The notes beneath the pieces were generated by a model. It did not search any database, had not been told where the DNA came from, and saw nothing but the letters and a program-made list of their open reading frames with translations. Of a stretch of 64,000 bases of DNA, positions 1 to 8,611 are shown in pieces. The stretch is from NCBI GenBank assembly GCA_002328075.1, contig DCVT01000020.1:1-64000 (forward strand), read 5' to 3'. A program made the translations under genes and the position numbers. Numbering within the stretch: position 1 is the stretch's first letter; each line of letters begins with the position of its first letter. Source of the stretch: Anaerolineales bacterium UBA2181. GTDB taxonomy: Bacteria; Chloroflexota; Anaerolineae; Promineifilales; UBA4811.

Positions 1-227
1 CCGGGCTGGTCGGCCGCCTGGCCGTAGTGGTTCCGGCCCCAGCAGTCCACCGCCCCGGAGGGCGTCAGGGCGCAGGTGTGCGCGTCGCCGGCGTCGACAA
101 TCTGCACCGGTGGAACCTGGCCCTCCTGGGCCAGCGCGGCGCCGGGCCAGGCCAGGAGCAACCCCATCAAAGCCATAACCACGGCCGCTGCCTTGACAAT
201 CCTTCCAACCTTACGCATCTTCTTCAT
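1..227 (-). CDS. RCC1-repeat secreted protein, N-terminal part (runs off the window)
   Basis: The first 75 residues are visible. A signal peptide (MKKMRKVGRIVK, a hydrophobic stretch, cleavage after AALA) is followed by the start of an RCC1/alpha-tubulin-suppressor blade: DAGDAHTCALTPSGAVDCWG and then GRNHYGQ. The family forms a seven-bladed propeller and secreted bacterial versions often have many repeats, so the gene should continue well past the window edge. ATG at 225-227 is preceded by GGAG about 7 bases upstream. The start overlaps the stop of the upstream gene in an ATGA, which suggests translational coupling. Partner and function are unknown. Confidence 0.8.
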   Translation of the reverse strand, partial: MKKMRKVGRIVKAAAVVMALMGLLLAWPGAALAQEGQVPPVQIVDAGDAHTCALTPSGAVDCWGRNHYGQAADQP

Positions 228-532
228 CTTCGGCTCCTTTCATCTCCTTCAGAATTCGAGTCTATCTCCCAGCTCAATCTCTCCGCGTCTCCCGACCGAG
301 GGGAGTCTCCCCATCGCCCGATCGGAGGGAGCTCCAATGCCTGCCCGTCGCACCGCTCGCCCAGGAAGGCGAACAACTGCTCCAGGCTGGCGAACAACTG
401 GCGCTCGCTCGTGCGCGGACTGTCCAGCGAGGCGCGCCACTGCCATTTGCCCTGGCACGGCACGCGCCACAGCCGCAGCAGGTAGGCCTGGTAGCCATCG
501 CACTCATCACGCATCGGGTTTCGTCCACTCAT
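224..532 (-). CDS. Small uncharacterised protein coupled to the RCC1 gene
   Basis: A 102-residue soluble protein if it starts at ATG 530-532; a second in-frame ATG lies at 512-514. The core (MRDECDGYQAYLLRLWRV, later WRASLDSPRTSERQLFASLE and FAFLGER) looks conserved: a short strand-rich segment followed by a helix. I recall similar small proteins with a WRASLEDPRTGE-like motif as common in Chloroflexota, but I know no function. Its stop overlaps the RCC1 start by four bases (ATGA), so the two are probably one operon. It lies head to head with the SARP gene at 663, so the shared 130-bp gap may hold both promoters. Confidence 0.55.
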   Translation of the reverse strand: MSGRNPMRDECDGYQAYLLRLWRVPCQGKWQWRASLDSPRTSERQLFASLEQLFAFLGERCDGQALELPPIGRWGDSPRSGDAERLSWEIDSNSEGDERSRR

Positions 533-575
533 CCTGGCTGCTACTGTACCACCCAAACGCCCGGGGATCGCCCGC

Positions 576-638
576 AGATCGCCCGAGAAACGCCCGCAGG
601 CGGGCGATCTGGCAATTTGGGGCGATTCGTGATATATT
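576..638 (+). promoter_or_regulatory. Inverted repeat and -10 box upstream of the SARP gene
   Basis: AGATCGCCCG at 576-585 and CGGGCGATCT at 601-610 form a perfect 10-bp inverted repeat. TATATT at 633-638 is a good -10 box, and TGGCAA at 610-615 (17 bases upstream) is a weak -35. The repeat abuts the -35, so it could be an operator, possibly for the SARP protein itself or for the divergent small gene. Confidence 0.4.
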
Positions 639-662
639 GGTGCCAAGCGTGGAGGCAAAGCA

Positions 663-3600
663 ATGGCTCACTTGTCACTGGCGCTGCTGGGTCCGTTCGA
701 GGCTACGCTGGACGGCCGGGGGCCGATCCAGGGCCTGAACTCGGTCTACCTACGCGCGCTGCTGGCCTACCTGGCGGTCGAGCGCGGCCGGGAGCACACC
801 CGCGAGGCGCTGGCCTCGCTGCTGTGGTCGGAGCGGCCCGACCAGGAGGCGGTCAGCGCGCTGCGCCATGCCCTGGCCAATCTCCGCGGCGCCCTGGGCG
901 ATCCCGGGGCACCCTCCCCCCTCCTGCTCGTCACGCGCAGCAGCGTGCAGCTCCACCCCGCCGGAGACTGTTGGCTGGACGTTGCCGAGCTCGAGGGCCT
1001 CGCCGGCCGCACCGATGTGCCGAGCCTGGAGCGGGCGGCGTCGCTCTACCGCGGCCCCTTCCTGCACGGCCTGTCGGTGGCGGATAGCCCTGCCTTTGCG
1101 GAGTGGATGCTGTTCAAGGGCGAGGAAACCCGGCGCCGCGTCCTGTCGCTGCTCGAGCAACTCACCTCGCTGCAGCTTGCGCGCGGAGAAACCTCCGAGG
1201 CGGTCCGCTGGTCACGGCGGCAGCTCGAGCTGGAGCCGTACCGCGAGGAGGCGCACCGGCAATTGATGGCCGCGCTGGCGTTGGGCGGGGAGCGCCCGGC
1301 CGCCCTGGCCCACTATGAGGCCTGCCGCCGCCTGCTGGCCGAGGAGCTGGGCTGCGAGCCGGACGACGAGACGCAGGCGCTCTGCGCCCAGATCCGCGCC
1401 GGCACCCTCCTCGTCCCCGCGTCTCCGGCCGAAGGCCGTCCCCGCGTCCCTGCGTCTTCCCCTGTCCCTCCCTTCGTGGCCCGCGAGCAGGAGCTGGCCC
1501 GGCTGGGCAGCCTACTGGATCGGGCCCTCGCCGGCCGGGGCGGGGTGGCCCTCATTGCCGGCGAAGCCGGCAGCGGCAAGACGGCGCTGCTGGACGTGTT
1601 CGCCCGGCGGGCCTGCTTGGCCCACGGCGATCTGATCGCCCTGCGCGGGAGCTGCAGCGCCCATGGCGGCGCCGGAGACCCCTACCTTCCCTTTCGCGAG
1701 CTGCTCCGGGCGCTGACCGGCGGCGTGGAGGGCGAACGGGCGGCCGGTACCCTTTCCCCGGAGCAGGCGCGGCGCGCCTGGGAGACGCTGCCGGCGGTGG
1801 GTGCGGCGCTGGTCCAGCACGGCCCCGACCTGATCGACACCTTTGTGCCGGGTGAGGCGCTGCTGCAGCGCGTCGAGGGGTTCCGTGCGCCCGTCGCTGC
1901 CGTACGCCCGCCTGCGCCTCGGCCCCCGCAGTCTTTGGGACCGCGGGCCGGGCAAGCATGGCAGGCGCGGCTGCGTGAGCTGGTGCGGCGCGGGCAAGAG
2001 GGCACCGCTGCGGCGCCAGCGCCACAGGCCGACCTGTTCGCCCAGGTGACCGCGGTGCTGCACGCCGTCTCCGCGGGCAGGCCGCTGCTGCTGGCGATCG
2101 ACGACCTGCAGTGGGCCGACGGTGGCACCACGGCGCTGCTCTTTCACCTGGGGAGGCGACTGGCCGGCAGCCGCCTCCTGCTGGCCTGCGCCTGCCGGCC
2201 GGAGGCGCTCCAGGAACCACCAGACCCCGAGGGCGTGTCGTTGGCGTCTGTGCTGCAGGAGCTGGCCCGCGAGTGGGGCGACATCCTGGTCGACCTGGAC
2301 CGGGCCGATGGGCGGGCGTTCGTCGAGGCCTACGTCGACAGCGAACCGAACCGCCTGGGGGAGGACTTTCGCCGGGCGCTGTACGACCACACCGAAGGCA
2401 ACCCGCTCTTTACCGTCGAGCTGCTGCGCAGCTTTGAGCGCCACGGGACGCTGGTGCGGCAGGAGGCCGGACATTGGATCGAGGCACCGGGCTTGGACTG
2501 GGAGCATGTCCCCGCCAGGGTGGAAGCGGTAATCACCAAACACATGGCCGCGCTGGCGGACGAGGACCGGGCGCTGATGGGTGCGGCCAGCGTCCAGGGC
2601 GAGCAGTTCGTCGCAGAGGTGGCAGCGCGGGTACTGGGCCGCGACGACGAGGCCGCCCTACCGCGCCTGAGCGGCCCCCTCAGGAACCGGCACCGGCTGG
2701 TGGAGGCAGTGAGCCTGGAGCGCGTGGCGTCGACCGGGCAGCGCCTTTCCACCTATCGCTTCCGCCATCTGCTGGTGCAGCGGAGCGCCTACGACGGCCT
2801 GGACGCGGTGGAGCGGGCGCAGCTGCACGAGGCCACCGGGCGGGCCCTGGAAGCGATTTTTGCCCGTGGCGAGCGGCCCGCGGGGCTGGCCGCCGAGCTG
2901 GCGCGGCACTATGAAGCCGCGGGCATGGCCCTGGAGGCCGCACGCGCCCTGCACGGCGCCGGCCTCGAGGCCATGCGGCTGTCGGCTTTGCGTGAGGCGC
3001 TCTGCCTGTTTGACCACGGCCTGGCCCTGCTCGCGGATGAGCCGCCGTCGCCTGAACGCGCAGAGATCGAACGACGATTGCACCTTGCCGCGCTTAGTCC
3101 GCAGGCCAGCCTCGAGGGGACGGGCAGCTCGGAGTTGGCGACCGCCTTGGCGCGGGCGACCGATGCAGGTGCCGGCGAAGAGCATGGCCGGCCCAAGCTG
3201 CTGATACTCCAGGCAAAGATAGACCTCATGGACGCCAGGGGGCAGTTCGAAGACGGCCTCGACACGGCCGGACAGATGCTCGAGGAGGCAACGCAGGCGG
3301 GTGACGAGGCCTTTTTTGCTAACGCTACCTATTGGCACGGCCACCTCCACCACGTCATGGGCAACCAGCCAGAAGCGGACCGTTGGTTCGAGCGGGCCAT
3401 CGCCCGGCTGACGCCGAAGGCAAGCGCGGAGTTGCGCTCGGCGGCTGGCTTCGATCTGACGCCACTGGCCCTCAGCTTTTCTGCCCTGAACCAATGGATG
3501 CTGGGTCACCCTGAGAAGGCCTTGGCGCGCAGCACCGCGGCGCTGACAGGTGCCCTCGAGCAGAAGGATCTGTACGGACAGGCGTTCGCCTCCTCGATCA

Positions 3601-4283
3601 GCTCCATGATCCTGTTCCTCCTGCGGAGCGACTCCGCCGCGCTTCAGGAGCGGGCCGATTTCGCCCACCAGCTATCCGTGGAGGCAGGCTTTGCCTGGTG
3701 GCTACACTACAGCGAAGCCTTCCTCGGCTGGGTGGCAGTCATGGCCGGCGAGCCTAGGTGTGAGGCCGGCATCGAGCGCGTGAAGAACGCTATCGCCGGA
3801 TGGCAGGCCACGGGTATGGCTGTCGGCACGGACGGCCTGCTGGTAGTCCTGGCCGACGGGTGCCTGGCGACGGCCCGCCTCTGCCGCGAGAATAAGGCTG
3901 AGCTCCGCGCCAGCAGGCTGGGGATCGCACTGGCCGCGATGGAACCCTTCCTCGGGCCGACGGTTCTTTGCGGGCAGAGCTTCCAGGCCGAGCTCTGCCG
4001 TATGCGTGGCGAGCTGCTGCTGGCGCGCGATGGCCTGGCCGGCGCCGAGGAAGCACTGGCCTGCTTCGAGCGGGCGATGCAGATTGGCCGGGAACAGGGC
4101 GCCCTCGGTTGGGAGCTGCGGGCGGCCATGAGCCTGGTGCGCCTGCGGCAGCGGCAGGGGGACGCCTGCGCGGCCGAGCTGGCGGAGGCACTCAGTCGCC
4201 TGCGCCAGGTTTACGCACGCTTTACCGAGGGGTTTGCCCTCCCCGACCTACAGAACGCAGCAGCGCTGATCGGACATCCATGA
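663..4283 (+). CDS. SARP/BTAD transcriptional regulator with AAA ATPase and TPR-like repeats
   Basis: A 1206-residue regulator of the SARP-LAL type. Residues 1-95 form an OmpR-like winged helix (LALLGPFEATLDG, YLRALLAYLAVERG, LLWSERPDQEAVSALRHALA). Residues 100-245 are the bacterial transcriptional activation domain. An AAA/STAND ATPase follows with Walker A GEAGSGKTALL near residue 298 and Walker B LLLAIDDLQWAD near 476. The rest is an alpha-helical TPR-like region. Such proteins bind promoter repeats and use nucleotide binding as a switch; the target here is unknown. The nearest candidates are the divergent small gene and the RCC1 gene. The start is ATG 663, with GGAGG about 10 bases upstream. 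The frame is intact. Confidence 0.9.
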   Translation: MAHLSLALLGPFEATLDGRGPIQGLNSVYLRALLAYLAVERGREHTREALASLLWSERPDQEAVSALRHALANLRGALGDPGAPSPLLLVTRSSVQLHPAGDCWLDVAELEGLAGRTDVPSLERAASLYRGPFLHGLSVADSPAFAEWMLFKGEETRRRVLSLLEQLTSLQLARGETSEAVRWSRRQLELEPYREEAHRQLMAALALGGERPAALAHYEACRRLLAEELGCEPDDETQALCAQIRAGTLLVPASPAEGRPRVPASSPVPPFVAREQELARLGSLLDRALAGRGGVALIAGEAGSGKTALLDVFARRACLAHGDLIALRGSCSAHGGAGDPYLPFRELLRALTGGVEGERAAGTLSPEQARRAWETLPAVGAALVQHGPDLIDTFVPGEALLQRVEGFRAPVAAVRPPAPRPPQSLGPRAGQAWQARLRELVRRGQEGTAAAPAPQADLFAQVTAVLHAVSAGRPLLLAIDDLQWADGGTTALLFHLGRRLAGSRLLLACACRPEALQEPPDPEGVSLASVLQELAREWGDILVDLDRADGRAFVEAYVDSEPNRLGEDFRRALYDHTEGNPLFTVELLRSFERHGTLVRQEAGHWIEAPGLDWEHVPARVEAVITKHMAALADEDRALMGAASVQGEQFVAEVAARVLGRDDEAALPRLSGPLRNRHRLVEAVSLERVASTGQRLSTYRFRHLLVQRSAYDGLDAVERAQLHEATGRALEAIFARGERPAGLAAELARHYEAAGMALEAARALHGAGLEAMRLSALREALCLFDHGLALLADEPPSPERAEIERRLHLAALSPQASLEGTGSSELATALARATDAGAGEEHGRPKLLILQAKIDLMDARGQFEDGLDTAGQMLEEATQAGDEAFFANATYWHGHLHHVMGNQPEADRWFERAIARLTPKASAELRSAAGFDLTPLALSFSALNQWMLGHPEKALARSTAALTGALEQKDLYGQAFASSISSMILFLLRSDSAALQERADFAHQLSVEAGFAWWLHYSEAFLGWVAVMAGEPRCEAGIERVKNAIAGWQATGMAVGTDGLLVVLADGCLATARLCRENKAELRASRLGIALAAMEPFLGPTVLCGQSFQAELCRMRGELLLARDGLAGAEEALACFERAMQIGREQGALGWELRAAMSLVRLRQRQGDACAAELAEALSRLRQVYARFTEGFALPDLQNAAALIGHP

Positions 4284-4328
4284 CGAACGCAGCCATGCCC
4301 TGACCCGGGCCAGGTCCGCGTTCGAAGG

Positions 4329-4679
4329 CTAGCCCCGTCTGTTCTGGGTGCTGTTCTGGGGCCTGCTGATCAACATGGCGGTCATCTCCACGCCCTGATC
4401 CAGCATGCGTTCCACCATCTCCCAGTATGGCTCCAACGTCGAAGGTATCTTCGGTGGTTGTGGCGCTGGCCCCAGCACCGCCGCCAGCCGACCCGGGTCA
4501 GGCAGCTTCCCCCCGTCCAAAAGTCCTTCTGTGTCGGCCATAACCTTGTACTTGTGGACTGTCGGCCTCGAGACACCCAAATCCCTGGCAATCTGCCTTT
4601 TGCTTTCGCCGCATCGTAGTCGACGCGGTAATTCACTGATGTAGTTCATGTGTATTCGCTGCATGTTCTTCTCTCCCAT
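4329..4679 (-). pseudogene. istA: IS21-type IstA transposase, N-terminal fragment
   Basis: The first about 95 residues match IS21 IstA: an HTH with YISELPRRLRCGESKRQIAR then DLGVSRPTVHKYK. The reading frame ends after MLISRPQNSTQNRRG without the DDE catalytic core, so only the N-terminal DNA-binding part remains. The family protein has about 400-500 residues. The element's own left-end repeats lie just upstream at 4707-4830, so the terminus is intact while the body has been deleted against the SARP gene. Confidence 0.8.
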
Positions 4680-4706
4680 ACTTTGACCGGGAGAGAGTAT
4701 GCCTCA

Positions 4707-4830
4707 GTGGTAAACACCGGGCGACTATGGGTGGTAAAGATCGGGCGACCATGAATGGTAAACACCGGGCGACTATGGGTGGTAAAGATCGGGCCACTAT
4801 GCCTGGTAACCATGACCCGGCTATGCCTGG
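4707..4830. repeat. Five 24-bp tandem repeats, IS21-type left end
   Basis: Units start at 4707, 4731, 4755, 4779 and 4803, exactly 24 bp apart, with a partial sixth at 4827. The consensus starts (g/a/c)tggtaaacaccgggcg and ends actatgg. The first and third units are nearly identical, as are the second and fourth, so the array looks like a 48-bp dimer that was duplicated. IS21 ends carry multiple internal repeats that bind IstA, which fits the istA fragment next door. Confidence 0.8.
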
Positions 4831-4954
4831 AAAAGTCTAGCACGGTCGATGACAGACCTCCTCCTTTTGACAAGAAAGGATTTTGGGTGCATCATATCTT
4901 CATTGTCGGACCTGCACAGCAACCAGCTTGCCCATTAAGGTCTCAGGTATTCAG

Positions 4955-5048
4955 GCCGAACTTCGGCACAAGTCAACCTTTTGGGTATGCCGTGCCGAAC
5001 CTGTTCGGTCTAGAGGCTCCGGTGAATAGGCCGAAGTAGTTCGGCCTA
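4955..5048. repeat. Three related palindromes with a GCCGAA/TTCGGC core
   Basis: GCCGAA-c-TTCGGC lies at 4955-4967, GCCGAAC-ct-GTTCGGT at 4994-5009, and TAGGCCGAA-gtag-TTCGGCCTA at 5027-5048 (9-bp perfect stem). All three share the same half-site. They lie just upstream of the chloramphenicol acetyltransferase gene and could be operators, hairpins, or part of a recombination site. No T-run follows, so they do not look like terminators. Confidence 0.6.
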
Positions 5049-5107
5049 CCCAATAGTTGGGCTGCGCAAGCGTTGATTGGGAGGGGCGCTGAGCGCCTGT
5101 CGCGGGG

Positions 5108-5759
5108 AGGTTGCTTTTGCACGAAGTCGATCTGCACACCTGGCGCCGCCGCCGGCACTTGGTTATTCAGCACCTTCAACCATCCCCACTTTAGTATGTG
5201 CGCCAACCTGGAACTGACCGCTTTCCATCAACGCGTCAAGAACAGCGCGGTGTCATTCACCGTCGCGTTTGTCTACGTGATCGCACCTGCAGCCAACGAC
5301 ATTCCCCAGTTCCGCCAGCGAATTCGTGCCGCGAAGGTAGTTGAGCACGACGCCGCGAGTCCATCGCTGACGATCCTTGTGGATGATGATCTGTTCAGCT
5401 TTTGCACAATCCCATACTGTGAGGAGTTCACAGAGTCCGCAGACAGGGCCACCGCGATGATCGGTTACGTGAAGGAGCATCCGACTCTCGAGGACGAGTC
5501 CGGCCAGGATGACCTGCTCTTCATGACTGCGCTACGGTGGGTATCGTTCACAAGCTTCATACGTCCGATGTGGCTGCATCCAGCGGACTCCATTCCACGC
5601 TTTGCTTGGGGCAGGTTCTACACGGAGGGGCGAGGTCTCGAGATTCCGCTCAGCGTACAAGGGCACCATGCGCTGATCGATGGCATTCACATGGCCAAGT
5701 TCTATGCGCGGGTAGAAGACTACTTGCGGCATCCGGCGTTCATAGCTGATGGGCAATGA
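5108..5759 (+). pseudogene. catA: Chloramphenicol O-acetyltransferase (CatA type), frameshifted near the N-terminus
   Basis: CatA acetylates chloramphenicol with acetyl-CoA. The N-terminal motif HEVDLHTWRRRRHLV is read in one frame from about 5120. At 5162-5166 the match moves to another frame with FSTFNHPHFSMCANLELTAF, consistent with one extra base. The remainder is intact to the stop and includes the catalytic motif HHALIDG near the C-terminus. Total length would be about 213 residues, as usual for CatA. There is no ATG in the first frame; TTG 5111 or 5117 after a GGAGG is the possible start. If the shift is a sequencing error, the gene is functional. GTTGGGC motifs flank it, as in integron cassettes. 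Confidence 0.8.
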
Positions 5760-5766
5760 TTGCGCA

Positions 5767-5892
5767 GCCCAACCCCCGCTGCGCCTGACGCGGCTATCAT
5801 GCTCGGTTGCGAGGGTGGCTGAGCCTGCCGCCGAGGCTTCAGTCGGAGGCTCATCGCCAGAACCGCCGGGAAGGTGAGCTTTGTCGTTGGGC
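5767..5892 (+). other. Candidate attC-like recombination site
   Basis: GCCCAAC at 5767-5773 fits the integron R'' consensus RYYYAAC, and GTTGGGC at 5886-5892 fits R' (GTTRRRY). The two are complementary and 126 bp apart, within the attC size range. Inside them GCTGCGCC (5779-5786) and GGTGAGC (5873-5879) can pair with one unpaired G, like the L''/L' arms of attC. Another GTTGGGC at 5056-5062 lies before catA, so catA would be one cassette of about 830 bp. No integrase gene is in the window. Confidence 0.4.
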
Positions 5893-5909
5893 AGTTGCGA
5901 AGTAAATCA

Positions 5910-6905
5910 ATGAGCGAGATGGATAACTCACCAAGTACCACCCTGCCCGAAGCACCTATGGTCGCGGGATTGGTCTTTCGCCACTTTCGTGGCGAAGAAG
6001 ACTTTCCAAACATTGCAGCTGTTATTAACGCCAGCCTCACCGCCGACGGGAGTAAGGAGCGTATCACGGCAGAAAAATTGAGCAACATCTACGCGCATAC
6101 CGCCCATTGGGATCCGCAACAAGACATCTTGCTTGTGGAGGTAGATGGTGAGCTTATTGGCTACGCCAACACGGAATGGCGTGAAGAAGATAGTGGCGAC
6201 TGTTTACACTTAATCGACCTGTACCTGGCGCCAGAATGGCGCCGCTGTGGCTTGGAATTAGCCATGCAGCGCCACATGGAGTGCTGTATTCGCAAGGCGG
6301 CCACCGCTGAGCTTGACGGCGTGCACCACTGGTTCGTCAGCAAGGTACCAGAGACCTGGCAGACCCGTGTCGAGATGCTGCGCGTCTTGGGTTATGCCCC
6401 CGTGCGCTACTATTATGAAATGCAGCGCCCCCTTCTGGGCCGCAACTTGCCTGAGATTGTCTTGGCAACTGGACTCGCGGTTCGCCCACCATTACCCGAA
6501 CACTATCGCAGGATCTGGCAAGCAGGCGAGGAATGCTTTCGGGACCAACAGGACTATGTTGCCCCCAGTGAGGAGAGTTACCGAACCTGGGTGGCATCAC
6601 CAGGTCTGGATCCGAGCCTATGGCTTGTGGCATGGGACGGTGATCAGGTCGCCGGGGCGGCGATCAATGTCATCCACGAAGGTGCCTTGGGCGAGACGGA
6701 TGATCTGTTCGTGCGCCGCCCTTGGCGTAGGCGGGGTCTGGGGCGCGCATTGCTCGTCGGCAGCCTGCACCTGTTCAAGGCGCGAGGGCTGACCACTGCG
6801 GGACTGGGTGTTGATGCTGAGAATGTGTCCGGTGCCCTGGGTCTCTATGAAAGTGTTGGCTTTCGGCCGTACCAGCGCTTGGCATCTTATCGCAAACCGA
6901 TGTAA
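5910..6905 (+). CDS. Tandem GNAT acetyltransferase
   Basis: A 331-residue protein with two GNAT folds. The first (residues 20-150) has the acetyl-CoA loop region LYLAPEWRRCGLELAMQRHM. The second (190-330) has VRRPWRRRGLGRALLVGSLH and GLGVDAENVSGALGLYESVG. This two-domain layout resembles mycothiol synthase or aminoglycoside-type acetyltransferases, but the substrate cannot be read from the sequence. The start at ATG 5910 is chosen because the fold begins soon after; the Shine-Dalgarno is weak. The gene begins 17 bases after the GTTGGGC at 5886, the usual spacing of an integron cassette gene. Confidence 0.8.
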   Translation: MSEMDNSPSTTLPEAPMVAGLVFRHFRGEEDFPNIAAVINASLTADGSKERITAEKLSNIYAHTAHWDPQQDILLVEVDGELIGYANTEWREEDSGDCLHLIDLYLAPEWRRCGLELAMQRHMECCIRKAATAELDGVHHWFVSKVPETWQTRVEMLRVLGYAPVRYYYEMQRPLLGRNLPEIVLATGLAVRPPLPEHYRRIWQAGEECFRDQQDYVAPSEESYRTWVASPGLDPSLWLVAWDGDQVAGAAINVIHEGALGETDDLFVRRPWRRRGLGRALLVGSLHLFKARGLTTAGLGVDAENVSGALGLYESVGFRPYQRLASYRKPM

Positions 6906-7166
6906 TTTCATCGGAATTGGTCGAGTATGTGCCGCAGGTTTGTGCGGCATCATCGGGATAGTTGGTTTAATGAGCAATGTGAGCTGTGTCGAAAAGGCAA
7001 CTGCCTGACACCGGCTCCACCTGACCGCCTTTGGCGTGGAATAGTGGCGGCCATTTTGCAGAAGAAGTGGTTTTTTGCGGTCTTGTCTTGCTAGAATCGG
7101 CGGCAGGCGATCCATTCCGTTGGGCGGCAAATTGGCGATGAGTGAAAGGAGAAAACAGCATGGATA
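6906..7166. other. Intergenic, no gene seen
   Basis: 260 bp without a supportable reading frame. Another GTTGGGC lies at 7119-7125, but no convincing RYYYAAC partner is found upstream, so I do not call a second attC. GTGCCGCAGGTTTGTGCGGCA (about 6930-6950) can form a hairpin after the GNAT stop and may slow transcription. Confidence 0.4.
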
Positions 7167-7711
7167 GTGTCAGCATCTCCCAACCTGGTATTGGGCTTGG
7201 AAGTGGTTCGGCCCGATGAGGTGTGGGTTGCCGATCTCACCTATGTCCGCTTGCAGCAGGAGTTCGTGTACCTGGCCATCATCATGGACGTTTTCACGCG
7301 TTGCATCCGCGGCTGGCATCTGGAGCGCCACCTCGGTCAGGAGTTGACCCTGACTGCGGGTGTGCCCTGCTGGATCATGTGCCTGAGATCCATCACTCGG
7401 ATCAGTGAGTCCAGTATGCCGCGACGGCGTACGTTGACCTGCTTCATGACTATGGCATTGCGATCAGCATGACAGATCGAGGACAGGCCTGGCAAAATGG
7501 GTATGCCGAACGGGTCATTCGTACCATCAAAGAAGCGGAGGTCGAGTTATCAGACTACCAGGACTACTACGATGCCTACGATCAGATCGGTCGGTTCCTC
7601 GACGATGTGGTCATGCACAAGCGCATCCACTCATCGTTGGGCTACCTGACCCCGGCCGAGTTTGAGAGCCAGCGGCTTGCTCGGCAGGATGTTGCAGAAT
7701 TGTGTTCGTAA
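7167..7711 (+). pseudogene. IS3-family OrfB integrase core, broken
   Basis: The DDE integrase core of an IS3-group transposase. GLEVVRPDEVWVADLTYVRL holds the first catalytic D. The match leaves frame near 7355 and continues as HVPEIHHSDQ, is stopped by TGA (about 7409) where the family has G, and goes on to TDRGQAWQNGYAERVIRTIK and the C-terminal HSSLGYLTPAEFE. OrfA and the OrfB N-terminus are missing. At least one frameshift, one nonsense change and a 5' deletion make it dead. Confidence 0.85.
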
Positions 7712-7744
7712 GAACAGCACTTTTTGTGTCCAATCTCAGGGGCG

Positions 7745-8361
7745 CACTACTGTATGCCAGAGCCGCTCCACGAAGATGTTGTCCACCGACCGGCCGCGGC
7801 CGTCCATGCTGATCCTGCTGCTCGCCTCTTGCAGACAGGAGGGGAAGGCATGTGCTGTGAACTGGGCACCCCGATCGGCGCACGTGCTGGGTCATCTTGA
7901 GGTAGCCATAAAACGGCGCCTCAGTGTACTGGAGATCGATCAGACGCAGCAGGAGCAGGTTGAGTGGCGACTCCGTCGCCGGCTGACAATAGTAGGTCGA
8001 CCGGTTCAACTTGATCAACTCGCATTGGCGTCGAACGCTGATCTCCGGCAGCGCAATCTCGATTATCGCGCGTCTGGCCTCAACTGTAACGGGCAGCTTT
8101 TTCAGCCACTCAAGGTCCACCTTCAGTCGCCCGATCTGCTCGTACAATTCTGCTTCTTGAGCTTCCCGTTGTTGCCGGGTCCTGCCACTGATGTACACCG
8201 TTGGGCCTTCCTCCAGCAGCAGCTTCTTCCACTGGCTGACCTGATTCGGGGTGCACGCTGTGATCGCTGGCGAGCTGTCTAATGGTCTGGAGACCGCCGA
8301 CCGCTTTTAAGGCGACCTGGAACTTGAACTGGGCGTTGTTCCGTTGCCGTCTCTTGGTCAT
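7745..8361 (-). pseudogene. IS3-family transposase remnant (OrfA plus pieces of OrfB)
   Basis: Reading leftward: OrfA starts MTKRRQRNNAQFKFQVALKA, changes frame near 8215, and continues YISGRTRQQREAQEAELYEQ and IGRLKVDLEWLKKLP. OrfB follows with NRSTYYCQPATESPLNLLL and FYGYLKMTQHV. It then jumps to DRGAQFTAHAFPSC and GRGRSVDNIFVERLWHTVV, so the centre of OrfB with the first catalytic residue is deleted. It faces the other IS3 remnant tail to tail and is a separate copy. Confidence 0.8.
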
Positions 8362-8611
8362 CCTCCTGTCCTCCACGAACAAGGTCTATCATATCCACCT
8401 TGGCTCGTGGTCCAGAAATCGGGGAGAACCTCCAAGTCCGTTACCCGGACATTGCGCTCGCTGGCATTGTGCTGGGCGGCTCGAACGGCTGCGTCGCGCA
8501 CAAGTAGACCCAGTTGTTGGGGCTAATCAGCGCCAAGGGGTCGCGCCGAGAGTGTTGGGTTAGGCGACGGCGAGAGTTCCCCGGCAATGGCCGGGACGTG
8601 GAGTGGGAGGA

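Noticed and set aside
4707..4830. CRISPR array
   Set aside because: The units are directly adjacent without spacers and there are no cas genes.
4646..5039. Short repetitive proteins encoded on both strands by the 24-bp array
   Set aside because: 24 is divisible by three, so the repeat opens frames on both strands by chance; there is no start context and the DNA fits an IS21 end.
7119..7125. Another attC end (GTTGGGC) after the GNAT gene
   Set aside because: No RYYYAAC partner with pairing arms is found within 140 bases upstream.
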